The position numbers and the translations under genes are program-made. Below are positions 6,937-15,147 of a DNA stretch of 26,278 bases, one piece after another. Below the pieces are notes generated by a model. It was not told the origin of the DNA and did not search any database. It was given only the letters and a program-made list of their open reading frames with translations. Source of the stretch: DATKZH01 sp964475955 (GTDB lineage Bacteria; Planctomycetota; Planctomycetia; Pirellulales; Thermoguttaceae); contig CAYYZY010000109.1 of NCBI GenBank assembly GCA_964475955.1, forward strand, positions 1 through 26,278, read 5' to 3'. Position 1 is the stretch's first letter. Each line of letters begins with the position of its first letter.

Positions 6937-7542
6937 ATGGACGCTCACTCGGGACGAAGAGTCGACAGGTTCCTGCTGTGGGTCGACGCCGTCGGCGGCT
7001 TTCTCGTCTGCCTGGGCGACGAGGCCACGATCGGCCAACCAACCGGCCCCAGGGCAGTGGACATCCCCATTTTGGGGGATCTCTCGAGCCGCCACGCACG
7101 GATCTGGCGGGACGGCGGCGGATACCTGATCGAGGCCATTCGCGAGGTACGCGTCGACGGCCGCCCGGTGAGCCGGGTGAGCCTGCTCGGTCAGCAGGCC
7201 CGGATTCAGTTGGGCGACACCGTGAACCTCCTTTTCCGCCGGCCGCACGCGTTGAGTGCGACGGCCCGGCTCGATTTCGTCAGCCGGCATCGGGCGAATC
7301 CGTCGGTCGATGCGATCCTGCTGATGGCCGATTCCTGCGTGTTGGGGCCGAAGCCGCACAGCCACGTGGTCTGCGGCGGGTGGCCTCGGGAAGTGGTCCT
7401 GTACCGCCACGACGACGCGCTGTATTGCCGCAGTCGGGGCACGATGTACGTCGACGGCGTTCGCCGCGACGGGCGCAGCCGGATTACGCGGAACTCGCGG
7501 GTCGAGGGCGACGGCTTCTCCTTCAGCCTGGAGGAGGCCTAA
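6937..7542 (+). CDS. FHA-domain protein
   Basis: A 201-aa cytoplasmic phosphothreonine-binding protein. The FHA landmarks are TIG (31-33), the conserved LSSRHARI (49-56; the Ser and His contact phosphopeptide in known FHA domains) and the later strand VNLLF. A second, weaker half-repeat (SCVLGPKPHSHVVCGGWP, about 133-150, then VVLYRHDDALYCRS) looks like a degenerate second FHA unit. Three starts are possible: ATG 6937, ATG 6898 and longer frames back to 6652. The stretch before 6898 has no domain, and a -10-like element overlaps 6898, so 6937 is chosen, without a clear ribosome-binding site. It lies 195 bases upstream of the Ser/Thr kinase gene; FHA proteins often read the phosphorylation state of such kinases or their substrates. 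Confidence 0.8.
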   Translation: MDAHSGRRVDRFLLWVDAVGGFLVCLGDEATIGQPTGPRAVDIPILGDLSSRHARIWRDGGGYLIEAIREVRVDGRPVSRVSLLGQQARIQLGDTVNLLFRRPHALSATARLDFVSRHRANPSVDAILLMADSCVLGPKPHSHVVCGGWPREVVLYRHDDALYCRSRGTMYVDGVRRDGRSRITRNSRVEGDGFSFSLEEA

Positions 7543-7668
7543 ACCGCGCACGGCAGCCGGTGGGTTGCCGGAGAAGGACGAAAACGCGCGGGGCGGCCGG
7601 AGGGGTGGGTCCCGGCGTTTGGGCCGGCGATGCAGGAACGGGGGCCGAGAGGACAATTGACGCCTGAA

Positions 7669-7677
7669 TGATACAAT
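7669..7677 (+). promoter_or_regulatory. Possible extended -10 promoter of the kinase gene
   Basis: TGATACAAT fits an extended -10 (TG-n-TACAAT), about 60 bases before the kinase start. The nearby TTGACG (7657) is only nine bases away, too close for a -35. Kinase and downstream gene would form one transcript. Confidence 0.35.
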
Positions 7678-7737
7678 GGGAAGGTAGCCTGCCCCTCGAG
7701 GCAGTGCCTCCCGGCGCCGGCCGACAGGAGTGGACCG

Positions 7738-9813
7738 ATGAACGAACGGGTGGCTGCCGTGGAACCAAACGGTCAAAATCTGGGAAATTTTCGCCCTACG
7801 GACGCCGGCCAGTCCGGGCCATCCGAGGGGCCCGGCTCGCGATTCACCTACGCCACCGGGGCGAAGCCGCTCCCCGGTTATACGATCAAGCGCGGGGTCG
7901 GACAGGGAGGCTTCGGAGAGGTCTATTTCGCCACGAGCGACGCCGGCAAAGAGGTGGCGCTGAAGCTGATTCGCCGCAACTTCGACGTGGAGCTGCGCGG
8001 CATCAAGCACTGCCTCAACCTCAAGCATCCCAACCTGCTGGCCATCTACGATATCCGCGAGGACGAGCGGGACGACAACTGGGTGGTGATGGAGTACGTG
8101 TCCGGCGACCGTCTCGACGACGTCATCCTCGCCCACCCCAACGGGATGCCGATCGACCAGGTGCTCGCCTGGATCCACGGCATCGGCGCCGGCGTAGCCT
8201 ACTTGCACGATCACGGAATCGTCCACCGCGACTTGAAGCCCGGCAACGTCTTCTCCGACGAGGGCATCGTCAAGATCGGCGATTACGGCCTGTCGAAGTT
8301 CATCTCCTGTAGCCGCCGGAGCGGTCAGACCGAGAGCGTGGGAACCGTCCACTACATGGCCCCCGAGGTGGCCAACGGGCGCTACGGCAAGGAGATCGAC
8401 GTCTACGCGCTGGGCGTCGTGCTGTACGAGATGCTCACCGGTCGGGTCCCCTTCGAGGGGGAGAGCGTGGGTGAGGTATTGATGAAGCACCTGACGGCCC
8501 GGCCCGACGTGTCGATACTCCCCGAGCCGTACCGCCACGTGGTCGCCCGCGCCCTGGAGAAGGACCCGCAGAACCGCTACCGCAACATGGGGGAGATGCT
8601 GGCCGACCTGCCCAAGCCGCCCGAAGGGCAGGTACACGTCGGCCCGTGGACCTCGGCGGCCCGCGCCGGCGGGGACGGGGGAGCCGGGGGCGCCGGCGAG
8701 CCGGCTCACGGCGCGTGCGCGGCCGGCCGGTTGGAAGAAGAGCCGATCTTCGCCTGGGTGCGGCAATTCTGCCAAAAGCTTCACACCGCCTGGCATGAAT
8801 CGAACCTGGACACGCCGACGAAGATCATCCTGCTTGCCGTCGGGCTGTTCGCCTTGGCGTTTACGGCTGGGGGGTGGATGCCCGCCGTCATCTTCGCGCT
8901 GGTGATCTACGCGGTCTACTGGGTGTTGCGGGCGGTGCTGCTTTCGGTCTTCCCACCGCCGCAACGGTGGCAGGATCGATGCGTTTCAGCCGCCGGGGAG
9001 CCCGCCTCGGGCTCGGGGCCGCCGCCGGGCGGGCGCGCCAACCGTCCGCCGCCGCAACCGCCTCCGCAACCCGCGGCGCCGCCGAAGCCGGCGCCCGTCG
9101 CCGGACGGCGCCGTCCACGGCCCTCGCGGCTGCCGCACTGGGCGCGCCGCGAGCGGCCCGCCGACGCGCTGGTGCTCAAGTCGACGCGCGAACGCGTCAC
9201 GGAACTGCTCGGCTCGATGCTGGGCGGTACGCTGGTGTCGCTCGTCATGTGCGTGGTCCTGGTGATGTTGAACAGCTATCGGACGGGCATGGTGGCCCCG
9301 CCGCAGCTCTGGGCCTGGCTGATGCTCGTCAGCGTCGCCGGCACCTGGGCGGTGATGATCCCCTCGAAGTTCTGGGAGGGGAGCCGCGGCGACGGGCTGG
9401 TGCGCCGGTTCGTGATGATGGTCGTGGGGCTGGCCGTGGGCACGTTCGCCGCCGGCCTGGCCTTCCTGCTTCAGGTCGACCTTCCCTACGAGCCCGGCTC
9501 CTCGCAGCCGCACAACTGGGTGCTGCCCGGTTTCTACGGCGACGGTGCGCCCCTGCTGATGGCGTTCATGGCCTGCTTCGGGACGTTGTTCCTCGCGATC
9601 CGCTGGTGGCGCCTCGCCGACCCCCTCCGCAAGACGCGCCTGAGCCTGTGGGCGACCGTGTTCTGCGTGGTCATGGCCTGGTTGGTGGCCAGCCTTTGGC
9701 TGTTCCCGCCGACGTGGCTGATGATGGTGGCCTGCGCCGCCAGCGTCGCCGTGCAACTCGCCAGCCCGTGGATGCACCCGCGCCGCCGGAATCCGCACAG
9801 GAAATTCGACTAG
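7738..9813 (+). CDS. Membrane Ser/Thr protein kinase (Hanks type)
   Basis: A 691-aa kinase; ATG 7738 follows AGGAG. The catalytic domain spans about 48-300: glycine loop GVGQGGFGEVYF (53-64), Lys76 in VALK, catalytic loop HRDLKPGN (163-170, Asp165), metal site DYG (182-184, where DFG is usual) and APE (208-210). These residues are all present, so activity is expected. A Gly/Ala-rich linker follows, then two membrane helices (about 360-405), a Pro-rich segment, and about five more helices in the last 200 residues ending in a basic tail. The kinase domain should be cytoplasmic and the C-terminal helical bundle may sense the envelope; no PASTA or other known sensor is seen. It is followed after nine bases by another membrane-protein gene and preceded by an FHA gene. 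Confidence 0.95.
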   Translation: MNERVAAVEPNGQNLGNFRPTDAGQSGPSEGPGSRFTYATGAKPLPGYTIKRGVGQGGFGEVYFATSDAGKEVALKLIRRNFDVELRGIKHCLNLKHPNLLAIYDIREDERDDNWVVMEYVSGDRLDDVILAHPNGMPIDQVLAWIHGIGAGVAYLHDHGIVHRDLKPGNVFSDEGIVKIGDYGLSKFISCSRRSGQTESVGTVHYMAPEVANGRYGKEIDVYALGVVLYEMLTGRVPFEGESVGEVLMKHLTARPDVSILPEPYRHVVARALEKDPQNRYRNMGEMLADLPKPPEGQVHVGPWTSAARAGGDGGAGGAGEPAHGACAAGRLEEEPIFAWVRQFCQKLHTAWHESNLDTPTKIILLAVGLFALAFTAGGWMPAVIFALVIYAVYWVLRAVLLSVFPPPQRWQDRCVSAAGEPASGSGPPPGGRANRPPPQPPPQPAAPPKPAPVAGRRRPRPSRLPHWARRERPADALVLKSTRERVTELLGSMLGGTLVSLVMCVVLVMLNSYRTGMVAPPQLWAWLMLVSVAGTWAVMIPSKFWEGSRGDGLVRRFVMMVVGLAVGTFAAGLAFLLQVDLPYEPGSSQPHNWVLPGFYGDGAPLLMAFMACFGTLFLAIRWWRLADPLRKTRLSLWATVFCVVMAWLVASLWLFPPTWLMMVACAASVAVQLASPWMHPRRRNPHRKFD

Positions 9814-9822
9814 GGAAGAACG

Positions 9823-11382
9823 ATGATGCACGCTAGCTTGGCCATCGTTTGGATCGGGCTGATGATATTCATCGCCGTTGTGGCGGTCGTCGGCCTGGCG
9901 GTCGCGGCCCTGGTGGGCTCCGCCCGAGGCCGCACGGCGCTCAAGGTGCTGCTCCTGGTGCCCGCCGTCTTCCTCGTGATCGCGTTCCTCGCGGTCCTCA
10001 GCTATCGATTCACCGGCGCGAGGCATGAAGCCCGTGTGCGACACCAGGCCGAAATGCTCGAGTCCGAGGCCGCACGGCTTAGGCGATGGCACGGCCCGAC
10101 CGGCCAGGTGAGCGGCACGATCACCTGCAACCGACGGCTCCTGCCCAAGGGTCGGATCGAGCTGATCCCCACCGGAGTGACCGCGGGCCCCTGGGTCCAC
10201 GGAGACATCGTTCGAGGCCACTTCTCGTTGCCCAAGGTTCCGGTGGGAACGTACCGGGTCGAGGTCACCGCCAACCGGCCCGGGCACGCGTCGGCGCACG
10301 GCGGGAAGCACGGGCCGGCGCCCGCGCAGTTCATTCCGGCGGCCTACAACGAGGAGTCGGACCTCAGGATCAACGTGGACCGCGGCAAGACCGGCTACGA
10401 TCTGGACTTGAACGTCGACCTGGAAAAGGAGCTCGACGTCGCCCAAGTCGACGCACCTTCGCCCGACGGGCCCCGAGGGGCCCCACGACCGCCAGCCGCA
10501 GATGACTCGTGGGAGGTCGCGGCCGCCGATCCGGAGATCGCCGCCTTCTTGACCCGCGCGGCGAAAGCGGCTGCTGAGGAGTCAGTGGCGCAAGGGGCAT
10601 CGAGCGAGGAGCCGGCGAACGACGGGCCTGCGTCGGAGAAGGAATCGCGCGAAGAAGAGTCGACTGAAGAAGAGTCGAGTGAAGAGAAGTCGGCCAAGGA
10701 GCCGCCAGCTGAGGAAGCCGTCGCCGAGGGCGAATCCGCCCCGGCCGAGGAGCGGCCCGAGTGGGTCGGCACGACGCCGCACAAGGCCGACGGCGTGTAC
10801 CAGATGGCGGTCGACGTCGGCCCCTTCTCCAGCCGGGACGAGTGCGACGAGGCCGCCGCCGACGTGCTGCGCGCGGCCGTCGACGACTACGTGGCGACCT
10901 ACCTGGGGTCCGAGTCGCGCGGGCGGGTCCGCCTCCCGATCGACTACGTGCGAAGCGAGATCGTCGAGGCGGAGTGGGAGGAGCAGAAACAGGTGCGGAT
11001 CTCGCCCGAGGGGCAGATACCCGAGGAATTCGTCAAGATGCCCCGGCTCCACCTGCTGCTGGAATTCGACCGCGCGGCCAACTCTCGCATCGAATCGGAG
11101 TGGAGCCGGGTGGTCGTTCGCGAGCGGCTTTTAGGCGTCGGGACGTTGGCAGTGTTGGCCTTCGTGCTGCTCGGGGGCCTTTGGTCGTATCTGAAGATCG
11201 ATCTGACCACGGGCGGCGCGTATCGGGGGCGCCTGCGGCTCGCGGCCGCCGCCCTGGTCCTGACGGCGATCTTCGCGGCCGGGGTGCTCGCGCTGACCGG
11301 CACCCCCGACTCCGGCTCCACAGGCGGGTCCCACGAAGTCCGAGCGGAACTCGGCAGCGAAGAGGCCGCAACCGGCCTGTGA
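9823..11382 (+). CDS. Membrane protein with carboxypeptidase-regulatory-like domain
   Basis: A 519-aa protein, nine bases after the kinase stop, so probably co-transcribed with it; AGGGA precedes the start. Two N-terminal membrane helices (about 5-30 and 38-62) are followed by a small beta domain at about 93-190. GQVSGTITCNRRLLPKGRIE and VPVGTYRVEV are typical of transthyretin-like/CarboxypepD_reg folds common in Planctomycetes surface proteins. Next is an acidic, disordered Glu/Ser stretch (EESTEEESSEEKSAKE, about 275-290), an alpha/beta segment with no recognised family, two further membrane helices near 435-485 and a short tail. The acidic serine/threonine stretch beside a kinase could be its phosphorylation target; this is only inference. 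Confidence 0.8.
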   Translation: MMHASLAIVWIGLMIFIAVVAVVGLAVAALVGSARGRTALKVLLLVPAVFLVIAFLAVLSYRFTGARHEARVRHQAEMLESEAARLRRWHGPTGQVSGTITCNRRLLPKGRIELIPTGVTAGPWVHGDIVRGHFSLPKVPVGTYRVEVTANRPGHASAHGGKHGPAPAQFIPAAYNEESDLRINVDRGKTGYDLDLNVDLEKELDVAQVDAPSPDGPRGAPRPPAADDSWEVAAADPEIAAFLTRAAKAAAEESVAQGASSEEPANDGPASEKESREEESTEEESSEEKSAKEPPAEEAVAEGESAPAEERPEWVGTTPHKADGVYQMAVDVGPFSSRDECDEAAADVLRAAVDDYVATYLGSESRGRVRLPIDYVRSEIVEAEWEEQKQVRISPEGQIPEEFVKMPRLHLLLEFDRAANSRIESEWSRVVVRERLLGVGTLAVLAFVLLGGLWSYLKIDLTTGGAYRGRLRLAAAALVLTAIFAAGVLALTGTPDSGSTGGSHEVRAELGSEEAATGL

Positions 11383-11409
11383 GCCGGGGTCGAGCGGGGT
11401 GGCTTGCGG

Positions 11410-11438
11410 TTGCCCGACGGGAGCGATTGCGTTATGCT
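11410..11438 (+). promoter_or_regulatory. Possible sigma-70 promoter of the ECF gene
   Basis: TTGCCC (11410-11415) and TATGCT (11433-11438) are separated by 17 bases, each matching four of six consensus positions. Transcription would begin about 45 bases before the sigma-factor start. Confidence 0.35.
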
Positions 11439-11488
11439 GGGCTATCGTGCTCGTTTGCGGATTCCCGGCTCGCGTCCGTGGGCTTTCC

Positions 11489-12136
11489 ATGTCGTTTCCC
11501 AAGCAAGTCGACACGCTTCTGATCCGGCGCATCCGCTCGGGCGAGGCCGAGGCGTGGGACGAGTTGATCGCGCGGTTCGAGGGCCGCCTGTTGGCCTTTG
11601 TTTCGAGCCGCGTGCGGAACCGGGCGGCCGCGGAAGACGTGGTCCAGGAGACCTTCATCGGGTTCCTGACGAGTCTGCCCAACTACGACGCGCGCCGGCC
11701 GCTGGAGGGCTACCTCTTCTCCATCGCCGCCCACAAGCTGACCGACCACCTGCGTCGCGAGGGACGTCGCCCCACCCTGCCGCTGGCCCCCGGGGGGAGC
11801 AAGTCGAGCAGCAACTGGGAGCCGCCGAGCGGGGCGCGGGGGGCGAGCACCATCATGCGGAGCGGCGAGCGGCGTCACCTGGAAGAGAATGCCCTGGCCG
11901 CGGCGATCGACCAGCAGCTTGCCCATTGGCGCAAGCGGGGCGACTGGCCGAAAATCCGGTGCGTCGAGCTGTTGTTCGTGCGCGGCTGGGCCAACAAGGA
12001 CGTGGCCGCCCGGCTCGACCTTTCCGAACAGGCCGTGGCCAACCACAAGTTCGAGTTCCTCGCCAAGCTCCGCTCGGCCGTGCGCAAGCAGGACCTTCCC
12101 GAAGAAGTCTTCCCCGAACTGTATGAGGAGGGATGA
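11489..12136 (+). CDS. ECF-type RNA polymerase sigma factor
   Basis: A 215-aa sigma-70 family regulator. Region 2 is AEDVVQETFIGFLTSL followed by PLEGYLFSIAAHKLTDHLRR, which provides core binding and -10 recognition. Region 4 is the helix-turn-helix CVELLFVRGWANKDVAARL and following LSEQAVANHKFEFLAKLR, for -35 recognition. The start MSFPKQVDTL is taken because upstream in-frame residues to 11399 show no sigma homology; no Shine-Dalgarno site is visible. The linker between regions contains a Gly/Ser-rich insert. The next gene encodes a probable anti-sigma protein, and this pair ends the signalling cluster. The stop codon lies in the first unit of a short tandem array. The target genes are unknown. 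Confidence 0.9.
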   Translation: MSFPKQVDTLLIRRIRSGEAEAWDELIARFEGRLLAFVSSRVRNRAAAEDVVQETFIGFLTSLPNYDARRPLEGYLFSIAAHKLTDHLRREGRRPTLPLAPGGSKSSSNWEPPSGARGASTIMRSGERRHLEENALAAAIDQQLAHWRKRGDWPKIRCVELLFVRGWANKDVAARLDLSEQAVANHKFEFLAKLRSAVRKQDLPEEVFPELYEEG

Positions 12137-12185
12137 GGGTTGAAGGATGAAGGTTGAGGGATGAAGGTTGAGGGATGAAGGATGA
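12131..12185. repeat. 14-bp purine-rich tandem array
   Basis: Three units of a 14-base repeat (12131, 12145, 12159; consensus GGATGAAGGTTGAG, itself two related heptamers) plus a partial fourth. The first unit supplies the TGA stop of the sigma-factor gene. It could expand or contract by slippage. Confidence 0.8.
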
Positions 12186-12217
12186 AGCATGGGGGATGGG
12201 AGCCGGAAGCGCAATTC

Positions 12218-12287
12218 CCGACTCCCTGCTTCCGACTCGCTGCTTCCGACTCCCTGCTCCCGACTCGCTGCTCCTGACTCCCCACTC
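12218..12287. repeat. 14-bp pyrimidine-rich tandem array
   Basis: Units at 12218, 12232, 12246 and 12260 follow CCGACTC(C/G)CTGCT(T/C), with a degenerate fifth at 12274. The array ends four bases before the start of the anti-sigma-like gene, so its copy number may affect translation of that gene. Confidence 0.8.
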
Positions 12288-12291
12288 ACCC

Positions 12292-12705
12292 ATGGCCATG
12301 CCGATACGCCAATCCGATCTGGAGGCCTATCTCGACGAGGCCCTCTTGCCGGAGGAGATGGCCGCGGTCGAGGCGGCGCTGCGCAACGACCCGGAGCTGC
12401 GCCACCGCCTGGCGGCCATCAACACGCGACGCGACGCCGGCCTCCACTCCCTGGGCGCGATCTGGCGGCGCCACCGGCTGAGTTGCCCTTCGCGCGAGCA
12501 GCTCGGCAGCTACCTGCTGGAGGTCCTGCCCGACGAATTGGCCGACTACATCACGTTCCACCTCGAAGTGATCGGCTGCCGCTACTGCAAGGCCAACCTG
12601 GTCGATCTCCAGAGACAGCAGGCCGAAGCCCCCCAAGAAGTCCAGACGCGCCGCCGCAAGTACTTCCAGTCGAGCGTCGGCCACCTCCGCTCCCACCGGA
12701 AGTGA
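12292..12705 (+). CDS. Probable anti-sigma factor with a Cys/His zinc motif
   Basis: A 137-aa protein; ATG 12292 (or 12298) begins right after a repeat array, and no ribosome-binding site is visible. The N-terminal half is acidic and helical (DLEAYLDEALLPEEMAAVE), like the start of zf-HC2 anti-sigma factors. A zinc-type cluster follows: Cys near 63, then FHLEVIGCRYC near 97-107, giving His-x5-Cys-x2-Cys where the classical motif is His-x3-Cys-x2-Cys. No membrane helix is present, so it should be cytoplasmic. Position directly after the ECF gene supports a partner role. The widened spacing leaves some doubt about zinc binding. Confidence 0.65.
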   Translation: MAMPIRQSDLEAYLDEALLPEEMAAVEAALRNDPELRHRLAAINTRRDAGLHSLGAIWRRHRLSCPSREQLGSYLLEVLPDELADYITFHLEVIGCRYCKANLVDLQRQQAEAPQEVQTRRRKYFQSSVGHLRSHRK

Positions 12706-13448
12706 CCGGCGCGGTACTTCCCGCGCACTTTCGGGGTCCTGGGGGCCGCTGCGCTCGACCCCAGCCACCCAGTATCGACCAGCCCGCGGCGCGTGCCCGT
12801 GTCGAGGATCACTACGGCCACCCCCGGTGGAAAAGGGACCGGTCGGGTCTCGAGGAAGCGGCAATCGATCAATAGCGCGTGGCCCGCGCGCCCGGCCGCC
12901 GAGACCAGTTGGTCCATGATCCCGCAGTTGACGCCGATCCACCGGTTCTCGGCCCGCTGGCCCAGCCGGGCCATGGCGGCGGGGTCCCACGCGATGTCGC
13001 TCGCGGCGGCGAACGCCCGGGCGGCGGCGATCTGCAAGGCGGCCGACGAGGAGAGCCCCGCGCCGACGGGCACGTCGCCCTCGACGATCCCCTCCCAACC
13101 GCGCACCTCGTGGCCGGCTTGCCGGAGGCTCCACGCGACCGCCTTGAGGTACTCGATCCAGCCGGAGCCCTGGTTCTGCATCGCGCCCGAGGAGTCGACC
13201 AGTTCGTCGAGCGAGAATTCGCCGGTTTCGTCGAAGTCGACGGAATGGGCGACCACCCGGCAGTCGTCCCGCGGCCGAAAGGCGATCCAGATCGCCCGGT
13301 CGATGGCCACCGGCAAGACGAAGCCGTCGTTGTAGTCGGTGTGCTCCCCGATCAGATTCACCCGGCCGGGAGCCCTGGCGACCCATCGGGGCGGCCGGCC
13401 GAACCGCTGGGCGAACTGTTCGACCGCGTGTTGCGTGTTGATCGGCAT
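12582..13448 (-). pseudogene. galK: Galactokinase, 3'-truncated
   Basis: Starts at ATG 13448, with AGGAGG eleven bases upstream. The first 225 residues are a normal galactokinase N-terminal domain: the substrate motif GEHTDYNDGFVLP (34-46), the GHMP ATP loop PVGAGLSSSAAL (127-138) and the opening of the next conserved block, LDTGTRRGLVD (215-225). After Asp225 (base 12774) similarity stops abruptly in a hairpin repeat, and the frame continues as antisense of the neighbouring gene to a stop at 12582. Galactokinases are about 380-390 residues, so roughly 160, including the GHMP C-terminal domain, are missing. Without them the enzyme should not work. The cause is either a true repeat-mediated deletion or a misassembly at the repeat. 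Confidence 0.8.
12733..12773. repeat. Hairpin repeat at the galactokinase breakpoint
   Basis: CTGGGG (12739-12744) pairs with CCCCAG (12759-12764), and GGGGTC (12733-12738) can alternatively pair with GACCCC (12757-12762). GCCACCCAG follows to 12772. The element starts exactly where galactokinase similarity ends. It looks like a dispersed repeat and may also stop transcription of the convergent anti-sigma-like gene. Confidence 0.55.
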
Positions 13449-13472
13449 GTCGCGTTTGGCCTCCTGCTTAAT

Positions 13473-13762
13473 GCGGATTTCTCGCCACCCCGTGAGATCC
13501 GCTGTCGACACCAACCCGAAGCGCCAGCGAGGAGAAACACGTGTCGGCTCCTCGCTCGCGCTTCGGGTTGGTATTGACTCCTCGCTCGCGCTTCGGGTTG
13601 GTNNNNNNNNNNNNNNNNNNNNNNNNNNNNNNNNNNNNNNNNNNNNNNNNNNNNNNNNNNNNNNNNNNNNNNNNNNNNNNNNNNNNNNNNNNNNNNNNNN
13701 NNCTCCTCGCTCGCGCTTCGGGTTGGTATTGACTCCTCGCTCGCGCTTCGGGTTGGTGTCGA
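13473..13762. repeat. Hairpin repeat element, copy 2, with 30-bp tandem array
   Basis: The left end (13473-13500, GGATTTCTCGCCACCCCGTG) is a diverged copy of the outer arm at 4077. TCGACACCAACCCGAAGCGC (13505-13524) and GCGCTTCGGGTTGGTGTCGA (13743-13762) form the inner arms. Between them are contiguous 30-base units at 13548, 13578, 13703 and 13733 (core CTCCTCGCTCGCGCTTCGGG), with a 100-N gap inside the second. The true copy number is unknown. Confidence 0.8.
13603..13702. other. Assembly gap (100 N)
   Basis: Exactly 100 N inside a 30-bp tandem array, the usual placeholder for a gap of unknown length. The missing sequence should be five bases completing one unit plus a whole number of 30-bp units. 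Confidence 0.95.
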
Positions 13763-13895
13763 TGGGGAGCCCCACGGCTTCTCCGCTCGCCGGCGCCTTT
13801 GAGTCTATGGTGCCGGGTTCCCATGGGGCGGTCAAGCAGTGCTGGGGAAGCGGGGAAACCGCGGAGCCAGGCCCCGGCAGGCAACAAAAGGCAAC

Positions 13896-13928
13896 AAAAA
13901 ACGCCCCGCGAGCTTGACTCGCGGGGCG
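13896..13928 (-). terminator. Intrinsic terminator of the HTH regulator gene
   Basis: On the minus strand an 11-bp perfect GC-rich stem (13918-13928 with 13902-13912), with a five-base loop, is followed by six T (13896-13901). It lies 67 bases after the stop of the HTH gene. Confidence 0.9.
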
Positions 13929-13995
13929 ACCGTACTTGTTCGACGGTATGGGGGATCTCGTGGGGCAGGGAAACCGGCCCCACGGAATCGATTGC

Positions 13996-14532
13996 CTAGT
14001 CTCCCACGTCGTGGACGCAGTCGATCGAGAGGTGTCGCCGGGCTGCCTGGCCCAACTCCGACCGCGTGCGTCGCTGCCCCACGGCGTGCCACGGGGTGAC
14101 GCTTCGCAGTTCGGGCATCAGCTCGAGCAGTTGCTCGATCAGCGTCTGCGCCATGCGTCGAATCGAGACCTGTTGCGACCGATCGAGGATCGTCGTCGCG
14201 GTCTTCATCAGCCGCACCAGTTGCGCCCGCTTCATGACGGGCGCCGAAAGCGGGTCGTCCGATTCAACCAGCAGCTCGCTGACGGGCACGTCGAGCACCT
14301 CCTGCCAACGGTAAAGCGTGCTCAGGGGGATGTCGGCGTGCTCGTCCTCCTGAGACTTGACGTGGGCCACGTCGGTGTTCAGCCGCCGCGCCACCGTGCG
14401 CCGCGAGACGCCCTCGCGCAAGCGAACGGCAGCCAGCCGGTGCAACGGCCGCTCGGCAGCCGTTTCCTCCGGATGGACCGCGGCCGCGCAGCGAGCCCCC
14501 GACGTGGAGCCGCCGCACTCCATGATACTCAT
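13996..14532 (-). CDS. HTH transcriptional regulator (XRE-like)
   Basis: A 178-aa protein. ATG 14532 follows AGGAGG at nine bases; ATG 14523 is an in-frame alternative. The N-terminal 20 residues are low complexity. A helix-turn-helix follows at about 30-85: LAAVRLREGVSRRTVARRL, then DIPLSTLYRWQEVLDVPVSE, the recognition helix and cap of XRE/Cro-type domains. The C-terminal half (MKRAQLVRLMKTATTILDRS onward) is helical and probably dimerises or binds a partner; it has no recognised ligand domain. A strong terminator follows, so the gene is a single unit. The target is not evident from the neighbours. Confidence 0.8.
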   Translation of the reverse strand: MSIMECGGSTSGARCAAAVHPEETAAERPLHRLAAVRLREGVSRRTVARRLNTDVAHVKSQEDEHADIPLSTLYRWQEVLDVPVSELLVESDDPLSAPVMKRAQLVRLMKTATTILDRSQQVSIRRMAQTLIEQLLELMPELRSVTPWHAVGQRRTRSELGQAARRHLSIDCVHDVGD

Positions 14533-15147
14533 CGTACGTGTCCTCCTGACCCACCGGGGGTGGGTCGGCAATAACGGGATAATGAGAAAGTGAATCCGTT
14601 CGGGGCAACCCTACCGAGAATGGGGGGCCGCCTTGGACACGCAGTAGAGCGTCAGAACCGCCACTGGCGCGGGGGGCGTCAGCGCGTCGACAAGAAGGGA
14701 CAGCGAAGCGAGCAATATCAACCGAAAGGGGGGGTATGGTAGAAGTGCAGCAGATTATCGTACGCGGCTTGCTCCGCCGGCCGACTCGATCCTCCCCCGT
14801 CCTCCTGTAGCAGAACTGGTCACTCCCTGCCAATGGCGGACCCCTCTGACGAAGCTGGGCCCGCCCCGGATATGGGTAAGCGGCCGTTGGGGACCGCGTG
14901 AGACACTCGATCGATCGCCGAGCAACCCCTCAAAAGGCATCCAAACCGTAAGCCTTGCGACGATGAGCAGCACGGATTGCCCCATTGCGACTCTTACACC
15001 CCATATGTTACCCAATCTGCCCGATCTTGCAAATAGCCCGAAAGGGTGGCAAGCGAGGACCCTGGCTCCGCCACGGCATTTCCGCCGTGAGACTGCCGTG
15101 CGACGACACGTTGAGCACCCGAACCGGCGTGGGAGCCAATCGGCTGC
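14533..15147. other. Intergenic region with hairpin repeat
   Basis: No convincing gene in 615 bases. The left end should contain the HTH promoter. Bases 15072-15100 hold a hairpin (separate entry). No tRNA or known riboswitch pattern was recognised. Confidence 0.5.
15072..15100. repeat. Hairpin downstream of the glycosyltransferase gene
   Basis: CACGGCA (15072-15078) pairs with TGCCGTG (15094-15100). It lies about 50 bases after the stop of the minus-strand glycosyltransferase gene. No T-tract follows, so a REP-like repeat is more likely than a terminator. Confidence 0.4.

Noticed and set aside
7657..7677. TTGACG/TACAAT as a standard sigma-70 promoter
   Set aside because: Only nine bases separate the two boxes, far short of 16-18.
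6595..8964. 789-codon minus-strand frame
   Set aside because: It is antisense to the FHA and kinase genes, whose motifs are unambiguous.
13548..13762. CRISPR-like array of 30-bp units
   Set aside because: Units are contiguous with no spacers, and no cas genes are nearby; it is a simple tandem array inside a repeat element.
14880..15110. Riboswitch-like structure
   Set aside because: A hairpin is present but no known aptamer consensus, and it lies downstream of a gene end, not before a start.
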